A stretch of 64,000 nucleotides of DNA, taken from assembly GCF_000185365.1 (NCBI RefSeq), contig NZ_GL622241.1, positions 2,148,586 through 2,212,585 on the forward strand, read 5' to 3'. The position numbers were made by a program, and so were the translations under genes. This DNA comes from Enterococcus italicus DSM 15952 (GTDB lineage Bacteria > Bacillota > Bacilli > Lactobacillales > Enterococcaceae). Positions 55,910-64,000 of the stretch are shown one piece after another. Each line of letters opens with the position of its first letter. Positions within the stretch are counted from its first letter, which is position 1. The notes below the pieces were generated by a model, which saw nothing but the letters and a program-made list of their open reading frames with translations, had not been told where the DNA came from and searched no databases.

Positions 55910-56771
55910 GCGTGCTTCCTCCTAGCCAGACACGATGCGTTGGTGACAATACAGTCCACTCGCCCTCGCTTTGTATTTGGTGTTTTTTGGGCTCTTCAAC
56001 TAGCTCTTTATCCCCTAAATGAGCCGCTGCTAACAGCTGTTGCGTGTACGGGTGTGCGGCATGATAAAAGATTTCTTCTGTCGTACCTTCTTCAACTAGC
56101 TGACCTTGGTACATAACTTTGATTGCATCACACATACCTGCTACGACACCAAAATCATGAGTGACTAACAAGACCGCCAACTGCTCTTCTTTTTGTAGTT
56201 GCTGAATGAGTGTCAAAATCTGTGCTTGAATCGTAACGTCTAGTGCAGTCGTCGGCTCATCGGCAATCAACAGTTTGGGTTTTGCTAAGAGTGCCATGGC
56301 AATCATCACCCGCTGGCGCATGCCGCCAGATAGTTCATGCGGATATTGCTTCATTCTTCGCTCAGGCAGCGGGATGCCGACTTTCGTCAATTCTTGGATT
56401 GCTAACTCTTTTGCTTGGCGCTTAGGGATTCGTTGTTGACGGCGAATCACTTCAATCAAATGATACCCAATCGTGCGGACCGGATTGAGCGATGTCATCG
56501 GATCTTGAAAAATCATCGAAATCGGCAGCTTATCTTTGGGCGTGACGGATTGTCCTTGAAAAAGAAAGGTATCATAACTCGCTTGGGCGCCATCAGGTAA
56601 TAGATTTAACAAGCTTTTCATCGTGATGCTCTTGCCACTGCCTGACTCACCCACAATCCCGACCACTTCCCCTTTATTGACAGATAGTGATAGCGGATGG
56701 ACCAAGACTTTTTCTTCGTTTTTTGCTGTGTTTAATTTTACTGTTAACTCTTCGATCGTAAGTAAACTCAC
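55902..56771 (-). CDS. oppD: Oligopeptide ABC transporter ATP-binding protein (OppD type)
   Basis: 289 residues. Walker A GESGSGKS, signature [15 protein letters not shown], Walker [13 protein letters not shown], then the oligopeptide C-terminal extension with [15 protein letters not shown]. The fourth cysteine-rich FeS-like region seen in some OppD is not evident. It overlaps oppC (4 bases) and oppF (8 bases). Confidence 0.92.
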   Translation of the reverse strand: MSLLTIEELTVKLNTAKNEEKVLVHPLSLSVNKGEVVGIVGESGSGKSITMKSLLNLLPDGAQASYDTFLFQGQSVTPKDKLPISMIFQDPMTSLNPVRTIGYHLIEVIRRQQRIPKRQAKELAIQELTKVGIPLPERRMKQYPHELSGGMRQRVMIAMALLAKPKLLIADEPTTALDVTIQAQILTLIQQLQKEEQLAVLLVTHDFGVVAGMCDAIKVMYQGQLVEEGTTEEIFYHAAHPYTQQLLAAAHLGDKELVEEPKKHQIQSEGEWTVLSPTHRVWLGGSTHE

Positions 56772-57604
56772 GCTGCTTGGCCTCCTTGTAGACGACTCTT
56801 GACAAAGTCGCCCAGATTATTAAATGAATAGACCGTTAATACGACAAATAGCCCCGGTAAGATTGCCATATAAGGCGCGCTTTGTAGCGTTGCCTGCGCA
56901 TTTTGCAACAAGCTACCCCATGAAGACATCGGTTGCTGGATACCCATACCTAAAAAGCTTAACGCTGATTCTGTCATGATGGCACTGGAAATACTATTGG
57001 TCGCTGCGACAATCAATGTTGGCAAGACCGATGGAAAGACGTGCTTGGCAATGATTGTGAGGGACTTTTGTCCGATAAATCGCCCATAGGCTACATAGTC
57101 GCGCTCTTTAGCCGCTAAGGTCTCCGCTCGAATCAAGCGAGCAATGCTCATCCATGAAAATCCACCAATCACGATGACGATGGTCGTTAAGCCTGGTTTT
57201 AAGAAGACACTTAAGACAATCACTAAGACTAACCATGGAATTGCAGAGAGCACATCGACCGCCCGCATCAACACATTGTCCAACCAGCCACCGAAATAAC
57301 CGGCAACTAAGCCAATCACTGTACCGATAAAGGTCGCTGTTAACATCGCCAATATTCCGACTAATAGCGACACGCGCCCACCGTATACCACCCGAATAAA
57401 GTAATCTCGACCGACTTCATCGGTCCCAAATAAATGCTGCCAGCTCGGTGGCTGCGACATTTGACTGACGTTTGTTGCAGTCGGATCAAGTGGCAATAGT
57501 GGCGCCCCTAGCGAGAGACAAATAAGGACAAGTAAAAAGATGGCGGACAGCAAATAGATTGGATGACGCAAAATACTTTTGAAACTAGAGTGACTTGTAT
57601 TCAT
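56768..57604 (-). CDS. oppC: Oligopeptide ABC transporter permease (OppC type)
   Basis: 278 residues. N-terminal membrane segment at about 18-36, then five more segments forming the transport core. The conserved FGTDEVGRDYF motif (about 59-69) of the DppC/OppC group is clear, and the EAA loop lies around RAETLAAKERDYV. Overlaps oppB by 4 bases and oppD by 4 bases. Confidence 0.92.
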   Translation of the reverse strand: MNTSHSSFKSILRHPIYLLSAIFLLVLICLSLGAPLLPLDPTATNVSQMSQPPSWQHLFGTDEVGRDYFIRVVYGGRVSLLVGILAMLTATFIGTVIGLVAGYFGGWLDNVLMRAVDVLSAIPWLVLVIVLSVFLKPGLTTIVIVIGGFSWMSIARLIRAETLAAKERDYVAYGRFIGQKSLTIIAKHVFPSVLPTLIVAATNSISSAIMTESALSFLGMGIQQPMSSWGSLLQNAQATLQSAPYMAILPGLFVVLTVYSFNNLGDFVKSRLQGGQAA

Positions 57605-58563
57605 TTCGCGCTCCCTCCTTTACGGATACGAGGATCTACTATCGAGTACAAGACATCGGCAAGCAAGTTCCCTAAAATAACCAACGATGCTGAAAACAAC
57701 ATAACTGCCATAATCACAGGATAATCCAAGCTTTTCGTCGCGCTCATCAAGTAAGGACCGACTCCTGGCCAGCCAAAGATGGTTTCCGTGATAATTGCCC
57801 CTGTCACTAACATCGGTAAAGCCATCCCAATTTGCGTCACAATCGGAATCAAGACATTGCGACTAATGTGCCGGCTAAATATTTCCCACTTGGTCGCGTG
57901 AAACGCCTTTTGCACCATAACGTAATCTTCTGAGACTTCCTTCATCGCTGATGCTCGAATGTAACGCAACAGCTCTGGGAAGAAGACAATCGTTAAGGTT
58001 ATATATGGTAAGATGAAATGTGCCAAGTAGTCTGATAAACTCCAAGCTTGTCCGACCGTTTGCATCCCGATAATTGGGAATAAATTCAACTTGTAGCCAA
58101 AATAATAAATGAGCAACATCGCCAACCAAAAAGAAGGGACTGCAATACCAATTGAGGCAATCCCATCAATCACGCGGTCTAGCCATTTGCCTTTATTGGC
58201 CGCAGCTACTAATCCTAAAGAGACCGCTAAAATCAACGCCGTCACATATGCCGGCAACACTAGTCGAATGGTATTTGGTATTTTGGTAGCTAAATCATTG
58301 GCAATACTGTGTTGCGATGCCAATGAGTAGCCAAAGTCCCCGTGAAAAATTTGCTTAATCCATAAATAATATTGCACGAGAAACGGTTTATCCAGACCAT
58401 AACGTTGACGTAACACTTCCACTTGACCTGGTGACATATTGGGTGTCGTCAATGAGTCAATCACATCATAAGGTGCAAGTTGAATCAAAGAAAAAACAAT
58501 AAACGAAATCACTAGCAACAAAGGGATTGCTTGTAGTATTCGTTTGAGAATATAACGTAACAT
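57601..58563 (-). CDS. oppB: Oligopeptide ABC transporter permease (OppB type)
   Basis: 320 residues from the ATG at 58563. The open frame starts at 58644, but those codons span a terminator-like hairpin, and MLRYILKRILQAIPLLLVIS is the standard N-terminus. Six membrane segments with an EAA loop near IRASAMKEVSEDYV. The ribosome site is weak (GAAAGCGATGTGAAAG), which may lower its translation relative to oppA. Confidence 0.9.
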   Translation of the reverse strand: MLRYILKRILQAIPLLLVISFIVFSLIQLAPYDVIDSLTTPNMSPGQVEVLRQRYGLDKPFLVQYYLWIKQIFHGDFGYSLASQHSIANDLATKIPNTIRLVLPAYVTALILAVSLGLVAAANKGKWLDRVIDGIASIGIAVPSFWLAMLLIYYFGYKLNLFPIIGMQTVGQAWSLSDYLAHFILPYITLTIVFFPELLRYIRASAMKEVSEDYVMVQKAFHATKWEIFSRHISRNVLIPIVTQIGMALPMLVTGAIITETIFGWPGVGPYLMSATKSLDYPVIMAVMLFSASLVILGNLLADVLYSIVDPRIRKGGSAK

Positions 58564-58602
58564 GCTTTCACATCGCTTTCTATCAAAGTCAATCAGACAA
58601 AA

Positions 58603-58640
58603 CAGGCTGTGCGAGAAATCGCTCTTCTCCGCACAGCCTG
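58603..58640 (-). terminator. Attenuating hairpin between oppA and oppB
   Basis: Perfect 11-bp arms CAGGCTGTGCG (58603-58613) and CGCACAGCCTG (58630-58640), then TTTTG leftwards. With a short T-run it should pass some transcripts, giving more oppA than oppBCDF. Confidence 0.75.
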
Positions 58641-58644
58641 GCAT

Positions 58645-60210
58645 TTACTTAATGGTTAATTTCGCCATATCTTCAAACGTATAAATTGGGACAAGTTTGG
58701 CATCATCAATGCCTTGAATACGTTTGTTTGCCGCTAAAATCTTTTTGTTATCTACAATTGGGTAGATCACAGCTTGGTCGGCAATTTCTTTTTGTAGATC
58801 ATCATAAATAGCTTCGCGCTTAGTGGTATCTAATTCAACCGCGCCATCATTGAAGAGTTGATCGACGGTATCATTGGCTAGCTTAAAGTAGTTTGAGCCA
58901 CCACCCGTTTTAAATAAACGTGCGTATTGATCAGGATCATTTCCCATGATGTAGCCACCTAAGAACATATTGTATTTAGTCGAATCCGCTTTGCGCAATT
59001 CTGTGTAAATGGCTGTGCCATCGCCACCTTGCAACTCGACGGTAATACCCACTTTCGCTAATTGTTGTTGAATCAATGTCGCTTGTAGACTTTGCGCTGG
59101 ATCTGATGCCGTAAAGGCTAGATTAATTTTTAGATCAGACACGCCGGCTTCAGCCAATAATTTTTTCGCTTTGGCATCATCTGTACTGTATTTTTCTACA
59201 TCATCACTAACAAATTTATTCGCCGGTGGCAAGAATGAATACGGTGTCGCATAATATTTTTCATCTAAGTACGCCGCTTTGTTCATTTCATCTTTGTTTA
59301 GTGCATAGAAGATTGCTTGACGAACTTTCACATCTTTTAATTGCTCTGTCTGACTGTTTAATCCTAAATAGCCAATCCGGTTTTCGCTGTATGCATATGT
59401 GCTAATCGAATCTGTGTCTAGGTCTTTAATATCTGATGGTAAGACCACTGTCGCATCGACCTCACCCTTTTGTAAAGCAACTTTAGCAGTATTGGTACTT
59501 TCAATAATTTGTAACGTCACGTTTTTAATACTTGGCTTGGTGCCAAAATAGTTTTCGTTGGCTTCAAATTGTAAGTATTGTCCACGTTTGTATTCTTTTA
59601 ATTTGTATGGGCCAGTTCCGACTGGTGTTTCAGGCAATTCACTCACTGAAAAATCAGTAACATCTTTGTAGATATGTTCTGGAATGATAAAGGTTTCAGT
59701 CACAATATTATTCACAGCTGCTGCACTAACGGTAGGAAAATCAAAACGCACCGTATAGTCATCAACTTTTACTGCTTTGATTGCTTGATCACCAATCCAT
59801 AAACTGTCGGCATTTCCATTAGCTTTGTCAGCTTTTTTTGTATACGTAAACACGACATCATCAGCCGTGAATGCTTCCCCATCAGACCATTTGATCCCTT
59901 GTTTTAGTTTCACGGTCACTGATTTCCCATCCGCTGCTGGTTCAACTGATTCTGCTAAGACATTTTCTGAGTTGCCGTCGCCATCAACCGCTACTAATGG
60001 TGAGAAAATCATATTCGCTACAGTGAGCCCCCATCGATCACTAGTATTGATAGGATTCATAGAACTAGGATCACCACTAATCGCATACGTGAACGTCGAT
60101 GAATCTGCCGTTGTTGTAGAAGACGTTGTCGTTGATGACCCTGAGCCACAAGCAGCTAAAAAAAGTCCCAAAGCTACGAGCCCCACGCTCAACCATTTCT
60201 TTTTCCCCAT
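58645..60210 (-). CDS. oppA: Peptide-binding lipoprotein (OppA/DppA type)
   Basis: 521 residues from the ATG at 60210 (GAGGAG nine bases upstream; the frame opens 25 codons earlier without a ribosome site). Lipoprotein signal with lipobox LAAC about residues 19-22 and a Ser/Thr-rich linker. Mature SBP family 5 protein with the conserved signature around VKLKQGIKWSDGEAFTADDVVF. It captures peptides at the cell surface for OppBCDF. First gene of the operon, with a hairpin before oppB. Confidence 0.93.
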   Translation of the reverse strand: MGKKKWLSVGLVALGLFLAACGSGSSTTTSSTTTADSSTFTYAISGDPSSMNPINTSDRWGLTVANMIFSPLVAVDGDGNSENVLAESVEPAADGKSVTVKLKQGIKWSDGEAFTADDVVFTYTKKADKANGNADSLWIGDQAIKAVKVDDYTVRFDFPTVSAAAVNNIVTETFIIPEHIYKDVTDFSVSELPETPVGTGPYKLKEYKRGQYLQFEANENYFGTKPSIKNVTLQIIESTNTAKVALQKGEVDATVVLPSDIKDLDTDSISTYAYSENRIGYLGLNSQTEQLKDVKVRQAIFYALNKDEMNKAAYLDEKYYATPYSFLPPANKFVSDDVEKYSTDDAKAKKLLAEAGVSDLKINLAFTASDPAQSLQATLIQQQLAKVGITVELQGGDGTAIYTELRKADSTKYNMFLGGYIMGNDPDQYARLFKTGGGSNYFKLANDTVDQLFNDGAVELDTTKREAIYDDLQKEIADQAVIYPIVDNKKILAANKRIQGIDDAKLVPIYTFEDMAKLTIK

Positions 60211-60257
60211 ATATACATTCTCCTCTTCACAACAAAATTTTCTTTCATTTGTACAAT

Positions 60258-60279
60258 ATATGTACTGTATATGTACTGT
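60258..60279. promoter_or_regulatory. Tandem 11-bp repeat in the oppA promoter region
   Basis: ATATGTACTGT occurs twice head to tail (60258-60268, 60269-60279), 48 bases upstream of the oppA start, with a nearby TTGTACAA-like half (TTTGTACAA, 60249-60256). The period of one helical turn suggests a binding site. The rest of 60280-60509 shows no gene. Confidence 0.5.
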
Positions 60280-60509
60280 AATCAACCTAACGTCACTTTG
60301 TCAAATAACAGAACTTTTTAAAAGAGACTCATTTTTCTGCGATAGTATATATCTATCGCTACTTCTTGTCATAGGCCGCTATTACACTAGCTATCTAGAC
60401 ATGTCCGAGCTCGCCTGATTCTTTTTTTCTATCGCGGAACAGGACTTAGCTCGCTTTGTGCTGCTAAATCAGAGTCAAACAGTACGACAGAATCTCCCAT
60501 AAAAAAAAG

Positions 60510-60551
60510 CAGTAAATCCAAAAGTTTGAGCACTAACTTTCAGATTTACTG
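60510..60551 (-). terminator. lepB terminator (hairpin family 1)
   Basis: CAGTAAATCCAAAAGTTT (60510-60527) pairs with AACTTTCAGATTTACTG (60535-60551), one wobble; T-run on the minus strand. Confidence 0.82.
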
Positions 60552-60582
60552 GTCTTTTATTTGCTGCTGTTGTCTCGCATTT

Positions 60583-61152
60583 TTAAAATACACTTAGTTG
60601 TTTCAATGGCCAATAGCGTAACAGTACTTCACCTTGAATATCGTCTTTGGTCACAAAGCCAAAGATACGACTATCTTTAGACACCAAGCGATTGTCCCCT
60701 AAGACAAAATAACTTCCCGCTGGCACCGTCACTTCAAAGTCGGAGGTAAAGCTCGTCGCGGCTTCTGCACGTTCTTGGAATAATGTGCTATAGCTATACT
60801 CTGATTGTAATTTATCATCCGCAAAGGCTTTTTTAAATTCGTTTAGATAGGCTTCTTTATAGGTCTTCCCGTTGATTGTTAAGACATCTCCACTCATCTT
60901 TACCGTATCGCCTGGCAAACCAATCACACGCTTGACCGCCGTCGTCGATTCATCGTCCGGCTCTTTTGTGGTAATAATATCAAAACGCTCGATTTTTGCT
61001 AGTTTATTGACAATCAGGCGTTGACCATCTGCCAAAGTCGGATCCATTGAATGCCCACTCACTTGTACTGGAGTGAATACAAAGATACGAACCACTAAAA
61101 ATGCAAGGATGATAACGATAAAAAGACCCCAATCACTCAAAAATTTTTTCAC
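60583..61152 (-). CDS. lepB: Signal peptidase I
   Basis: 189 residues. One N-terminal membrane anchor (about 9-29), the catalytic serine in SGHSMDPTL (S35) and the general-base lysine in AVKRVIGLPGD (K74). The conserved GDNRLVSKDSR box E lies near the C-terminus. It removes signal peptides at the outer face of the membrane. Single leftward gene, with a family-1 terminator. Confidence 0.95.
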   Translation of the reverse strand: MKKFLSDWGLFIVIILAFLVVRIFVFTPVQVSGHSMDPTLADGQRLIVNKLAKIERFDIITTKEPDDESTTAVKRVIGLPGDTVKMSGDVLTINGKTYKEAYLNEFKKAFADDKLQSEYSYSTLFQERAEAATSFTSDFEVTVPAGSYFVLGDNRLVSKDSRIFGFVTKDDIQGEVLLRYWPLKQLSVF

Positions 61153-61319
61153 TGGACTGACTCCTATTCTTTTTTATGCTTCAGTATAGCATATCCTAAA
61201 CCGGAAGAATCACCAACCATTTGTAATTAAGAATTTCGCAATCTTTGGATAGAAATCTTATCATTGGCTACTGAAAGTTTGCTATACTAGCTATACTGAA
61301 CGATAAAGGAGCTTACCTG

Positions 61320-62726
61320 ATGAACTTTAAACGGTTTTCTCAGTTGACACACCGTAAAGGACAGCATTTTTTGACAAAAAATGTGTCTTCTATTCAAATT
61401 ATTGTCTTTTATTACCTTGCCATGGCAGCAATCGCTTTACTGCTATTTTATTTGCCATTCTTTCGCGTCCCAAATCAAGACGTTTCATTTATTGACCTAT
61501 TCTTTTTAGCAATTAGCACAGTGAGTGTGACCGGCTTGACAACTATCTCATTGACGGATGTCTTTAATCACAATGGCATTATCTTACTGGAAATACTTTT
61601 TCAAATAGGTGGCTTAGGTATTATGATGTTTTCGACATTTTTTGCCATTGTCTCTCGTCGCAAAATTTCCTTAAAGCAACGCCAACTAATTATGACTGAT
61701 ATGAACCAGCCTAGACTAAGCGGAATTGTCAAAATGATTCGAACGACATTTACCATTCTTTTAATTGTCCAAGCAATCGCCGGTAGTCTATTTGCGATTT
61801 ATTTTAAACTCGGTGGGTATTACGAGCATTGGTCCTCTGCCTTTTTTTATGGCTTCTATCAAGCCATATCGTCGGTAACCAATTCAGGCTTTGATGTCAC
61901 AGGAGACTCCATCTTACCCTTTGCCAAAGATGGGTTCTTTTTGATTGGAATTATGTTTTTAATCGTGATTGGTGGGATTGGCTTTCCAGTCTTGATGGAC
62001 CTTCATGAATATAGCTTGCATGTCTTACATAAAAAGCGCAAGCGACTACCGTTTCGTTTCTCGCTTTTCACTAAGATTGCTTCATTGGCCTTTGTCGTGC
62101 TTTTTGTGGTCGGTTCGGCTGCAATTTATTTTTTAGAAAAGGACCACTTATTTGTCAGTATGTCCTTTGGTGAGCAACTCTTGAATAGTTCCTTTTATTC
62201 AATCACGACTCGGAATGCCGGTCTGCAAATTCACGACCTTAATCAATTTCAAATCACGACGTTGATGTTATTTTCGCTGTTGATGTTTATTGGCTGTAGT
62301 CCAAGCTCAGTCGGTGGTGGTGTACGGACGACTACTATGGCGATTATCGGCTTGTATTTGTTTTCTTTTTTAAAAGGCGAAAAACACGTCAACGTCTTCG
62401 GACGGAAAATAGCCGATGATGATGTCCAAAAATCCATCGCGGTCTTTATGTTGTCCCTAATGATGTGCTTTTTCTGTGTCTTATTTCTGAGTTCAACAGA
62501 AGATTTGCCACTGATTTCGATTATCGTTGAAGTCACCTCTGCCTTTGGAACAACCGGCCTCTCTCTTGGCATCACACCAGAGCTGTCGACAGTCGGTAAG
62601 ATCGTGATTGCACTCTTGATGTTTATCGGCCGGATTGGCATGTTGTATACTTTGCTTTTATTCATCCCTAAAGAAACACGCGATTTAGGCTATGCCTACC
62701 CAACAGAAAAGATTATTATCGGTTAA
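61320..62726 (+). CDS. ktrB: TrkH/KtrB family potassium transporter
   Basis: 468 residues with about eight to ten membrane segments and four pore-loop repeats of the TrkH/KtrB superfamily. Filter-like glycines occur at VTGL, VTNSGFD, TTRNAGL and FGTTGLS. It should be a K+ or Na+-coupled K+ uptake channel working with a cytoplasmic TrkA/KtrA gate that is not encoded nearby. AAAGGAGC precedes the ATG. It is divergent from lepB. Confidence 0.9.
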   Translation: MNFKRFSQLTHRKGQHFLTKNVSSIQIIVFYYLAMAAIALLLFYLPFFRVPNQDVSFIDLFFLAISTVSVTGLTTISLTDVFNHNGIILLEILFQIGGLGIMMFSTFFAIVSRRKISLKQRQLIMTDMNQPRLSGIVKMIRTTFTILLIVQAIAGSLFAIYFKLGGYYEHWSSAFFYGFYQAISSVTNSGFDVTGDSILPFAKDGFFLIGIMFLIVIGGIGFPVLMDLHEYSLHVLHKKRKRLPFRFSLFTKIASLAFVVLFVVGSAAIYFLEKDHLFVSMSFGEQLLNSSFYSITTRNAGLQIHDLNQFQITTLMLFSLLMFIGCSPSSVGGGVRTTTMAIIGLYLFSFLKGEKHVNVFGRKIADDDVQKSIAVFMLSLMMCFFCVLFLSSTEDLPLISIIVEVTSAFGTTGLSLGITPELSTVGKIVIALLMFIGRIGMLYTLLLFIPKETRDLGYAYPTEKIIIG

Positions 62727-62832
62727 GTTTCTTAGGATTCATTTGATTTTCACCTGTTACCAGCGCACTGTCTCAAAATTTATGATAAGATATAACACGT
62801 TAAAAAGGAAATCGGTCTTGATGGAGGATATT

Positions 62833-64000
62833 ATGGGAATAAGAAGTACGGCCGCTATTCTAGTAGGCAAAAGCTCACAGTGGCTTTTAAAAACATTTTT
62901 CAAAGGAGGATCGAGCTTACCTGGTAAGCTAGCTTTACGAATCGATCCCAAAGTATTAGATCAACTAGCAAAAGATTACCAAGTGGTCGTCATTACCGGT
63001 ACGAACGGCAAAACATTAACGACTGCGCTGACTGTAAATATCTTGCGTCAAGAATTTGATAGCGTCTTAACCAATCCCACAGGTGCCAACATGGTCCAAG
63101 GAATTGTCTCGACCTTCTTGTCTGCTAAAGCCAAAAAAGGCGACACAAAATTTGCCGTCTTAGAAATAGATGAAGCAAGCTTACGTGAAGTAACTAAGTA
63201 CATTAAGCCAGAACTTTTCGTTTTTACCAATATCTTCCGTGATCAAATGGACCGATATGGTGAAATCTACACGACGTATAAACTAATTGTTGAAGGTGCC
63301 TCGCAATCACCTGACGCTTTGATTTTAGCCAATGGTGATGCGCCTATCTTCCATTCTGTTAAAACGATCAACCCACAAAAATTTTATGGTTTTGACCACT
63401 TGCCTGATAAGGAGCAGCTGGCTCATTACAATACAGATAATGTACTTTGCCCAAATTGCCAGCATATCCTTCATTACAAAATGCTTACATATGCCAATCT
63501 TGGCAAGTATTATTGTCCCAACTGTTCCTTCAAACGGCCAGCCTTAGACTATCGCTTGACGGAATTAACAGCCATGACGAATAAACAAGCTTCTTTTGTC
63601 ATTGATGAAAAACCGTATCAGATTGAAGTCGGTGGACTATACAATATTTACAATGCTCTAGCTGCCACCGCTGTAGCCGAGCACTATCACGTCGCTCCTG
63701 AAAAAATTCGCGCAGGCTTAGCGTATGATGAAAAAGTATTTGGCCGCCAAGAAGTCATTCACATAGGCGAAAAAGAATGCACCTTGGTTCTCGTAAAAAA
63801 TCCAGTAGGCTTAAACCAAGTAATCGACATGATTGGCCTTACACCTGACTCATTCTCACTAGTCTGCTTACTAAACGCCAACTATGCAGATGGTATCGAT
63901 GTAAGCTGGATTTGGGATGGCAATCATGAAGCCTTTGCCGATATGGAGATTCCCGCAGTCATAGCTGGTGGTGATCGCCACAAAGATATGGCCCTACGCC
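62833..64000 (+). CDS. murT: Lipid II isoglutaminyl synthase subunit MurT (3'-truncated by window)
   Basis: 389 codons before the window ends, so partial. The ATG at 62833 has GGAGG six bases upstream. A Mur-ligase ATP loop VITGTNGKT (about 54-62), and a four-cysteine zinc ribbon in the middle (CPNC about 209-212 and CPNC about 232-235), are hallmarks of MurT. Together with GatD, expected just beyond the window, it amidates the D-glutamate of lipid II. It follows ktrB in the same direction after 106 bases. Confidence 0.93.
   Translation, partial: MGIRSTAAILVGKSSQWLLKTFFKGGSSLPGKLALRIDPKVLDQLAKDYQVVVITGTNGKTLTTALTVNILRQEFDSVLTNPTGANMVQGIVSTFLSAKAKKGDTKFAVLEIDEASLREVTKYIKPELFVFTNIFRDQMDRYGEIYTTYKLIVEGASQSPDALILANGDAPIFHSVKTINPQKFYGFDHLPDKEQLAHYNTDNVLCPNCQHILHYKMLTYANLGKYYCPNCSFKRPALDYRLTELTAMTNKQASFVIDEKPYQIEVGGLYNIYNALAATAVAEHYHVAPEKIRAGLAYDEKVFGRQEVIHIGEKECTLVLVKNPVGLNQVIDMIGLTPDSFSLVCLLNANYADGIDVSWIWDGNHEAFADMEIPAVIAGGDRHKDMALR

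Overview
The window looks like chromosome of a low-GC Gram-positive coccus of the Lactobacillales, most likely an Enterococcus. The evidence is a mevalonate (not MEP) isoprenoid operon, a fused AdhE, MurT with its zinc ribbon, a MetNPQ transporter behind a T-box, the acpS-alr-mazF order, and the tdk-prfA-prmC-ywlC-glyA-upp block. I cannot name the species. I see no prophage, insertion sequence, CRISPR array or rRNA operon. It is mostly core genome with small accessory or decayed patches near 10.4-11.3 kb, 19.4-21.9 kb and 39.1-39.9 kb.

Layout. 0.2-3.2 kb: a MacAB-like three-gene exporter (adaptor, ATPase, permease). 3.5-5.2 kb: a MarR-nitroreductase-monooxygenase-DUF1304 operon with a palindromic operator. 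5.4 kb: a deoxynucleoside kinase. 6.2-10.3 kb: mvaK1-mvaD-mvaK2-fni with overlapping genes. 10.5-13.4 kb: a GNAT gene, a gene relic and a two-component system. 13.5-18.4 kb: a hypothetical gene, adhE, yajC and tgt. 18.5-26 kb: a DUF975 protein, a P-type ATPase broken by a deletion, queA and a YhgE/Pip protein. 26.3-31 kb: acpS-alr-mazF-orf103-proC and cshA with a long leader. 31.3-38 kb: add, ddl-murF, a YaiI-family gene behind an attenuator-like leader RNA, udk, a YjjG phosphatase and an RsuA-type pseudouridine synthase. 38.3-43 kb: ribosomal protein L25, a decayed Mga-like regulator and metNPQ. 43-45.4 kb: gcvH, an Spx-like gene, rodA and a small membrane protein. 45.5-51.5 kb: tRNA-Thr(CGT), upp, glyA, ywlC, prmC, prfA and tdk. 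51.7-54.6 kb: hsp20 with CIRCE, recQ and a gene that seems to start at CTG. 54.6-60.3 kb: an oppABCDF-type peptide transporter ending in an OsmC gene. 60.6-64 kb: lepB, a TrkH/KtrB potassium transporter and the 5' part of murT.

Functional themes are cell-envelope synthesis (alr, ddl, murF, rodA, murT and undecaprenyl precursors from mevalonate), nucleoside salvage (dNK, add, udk, upp, tdk), queuosine tRNA modification (tgt, queA), and translation (L25, prfA, prmC, ywlC, tRNA-Thr). Most operons are read leftwards.

The signals most worth a second look are: a roughly 165-nt leader RNA with mutually exclusive terminator and antiterminator upstream of the YaiI-family gene; a cluster of DnaA boxes between ywlC and prmC; the P-type ATPase deletion that removes the TGDGVNDAP hinge at a short direct repeat; a MazF toxin without MazE; an apparent CTG start; and two families of recurring terminator hairpins. 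Many starts given here differ from the longest open frame because a Shine-Dalgarno sequence supports an internal ATG, TTG or CTG.
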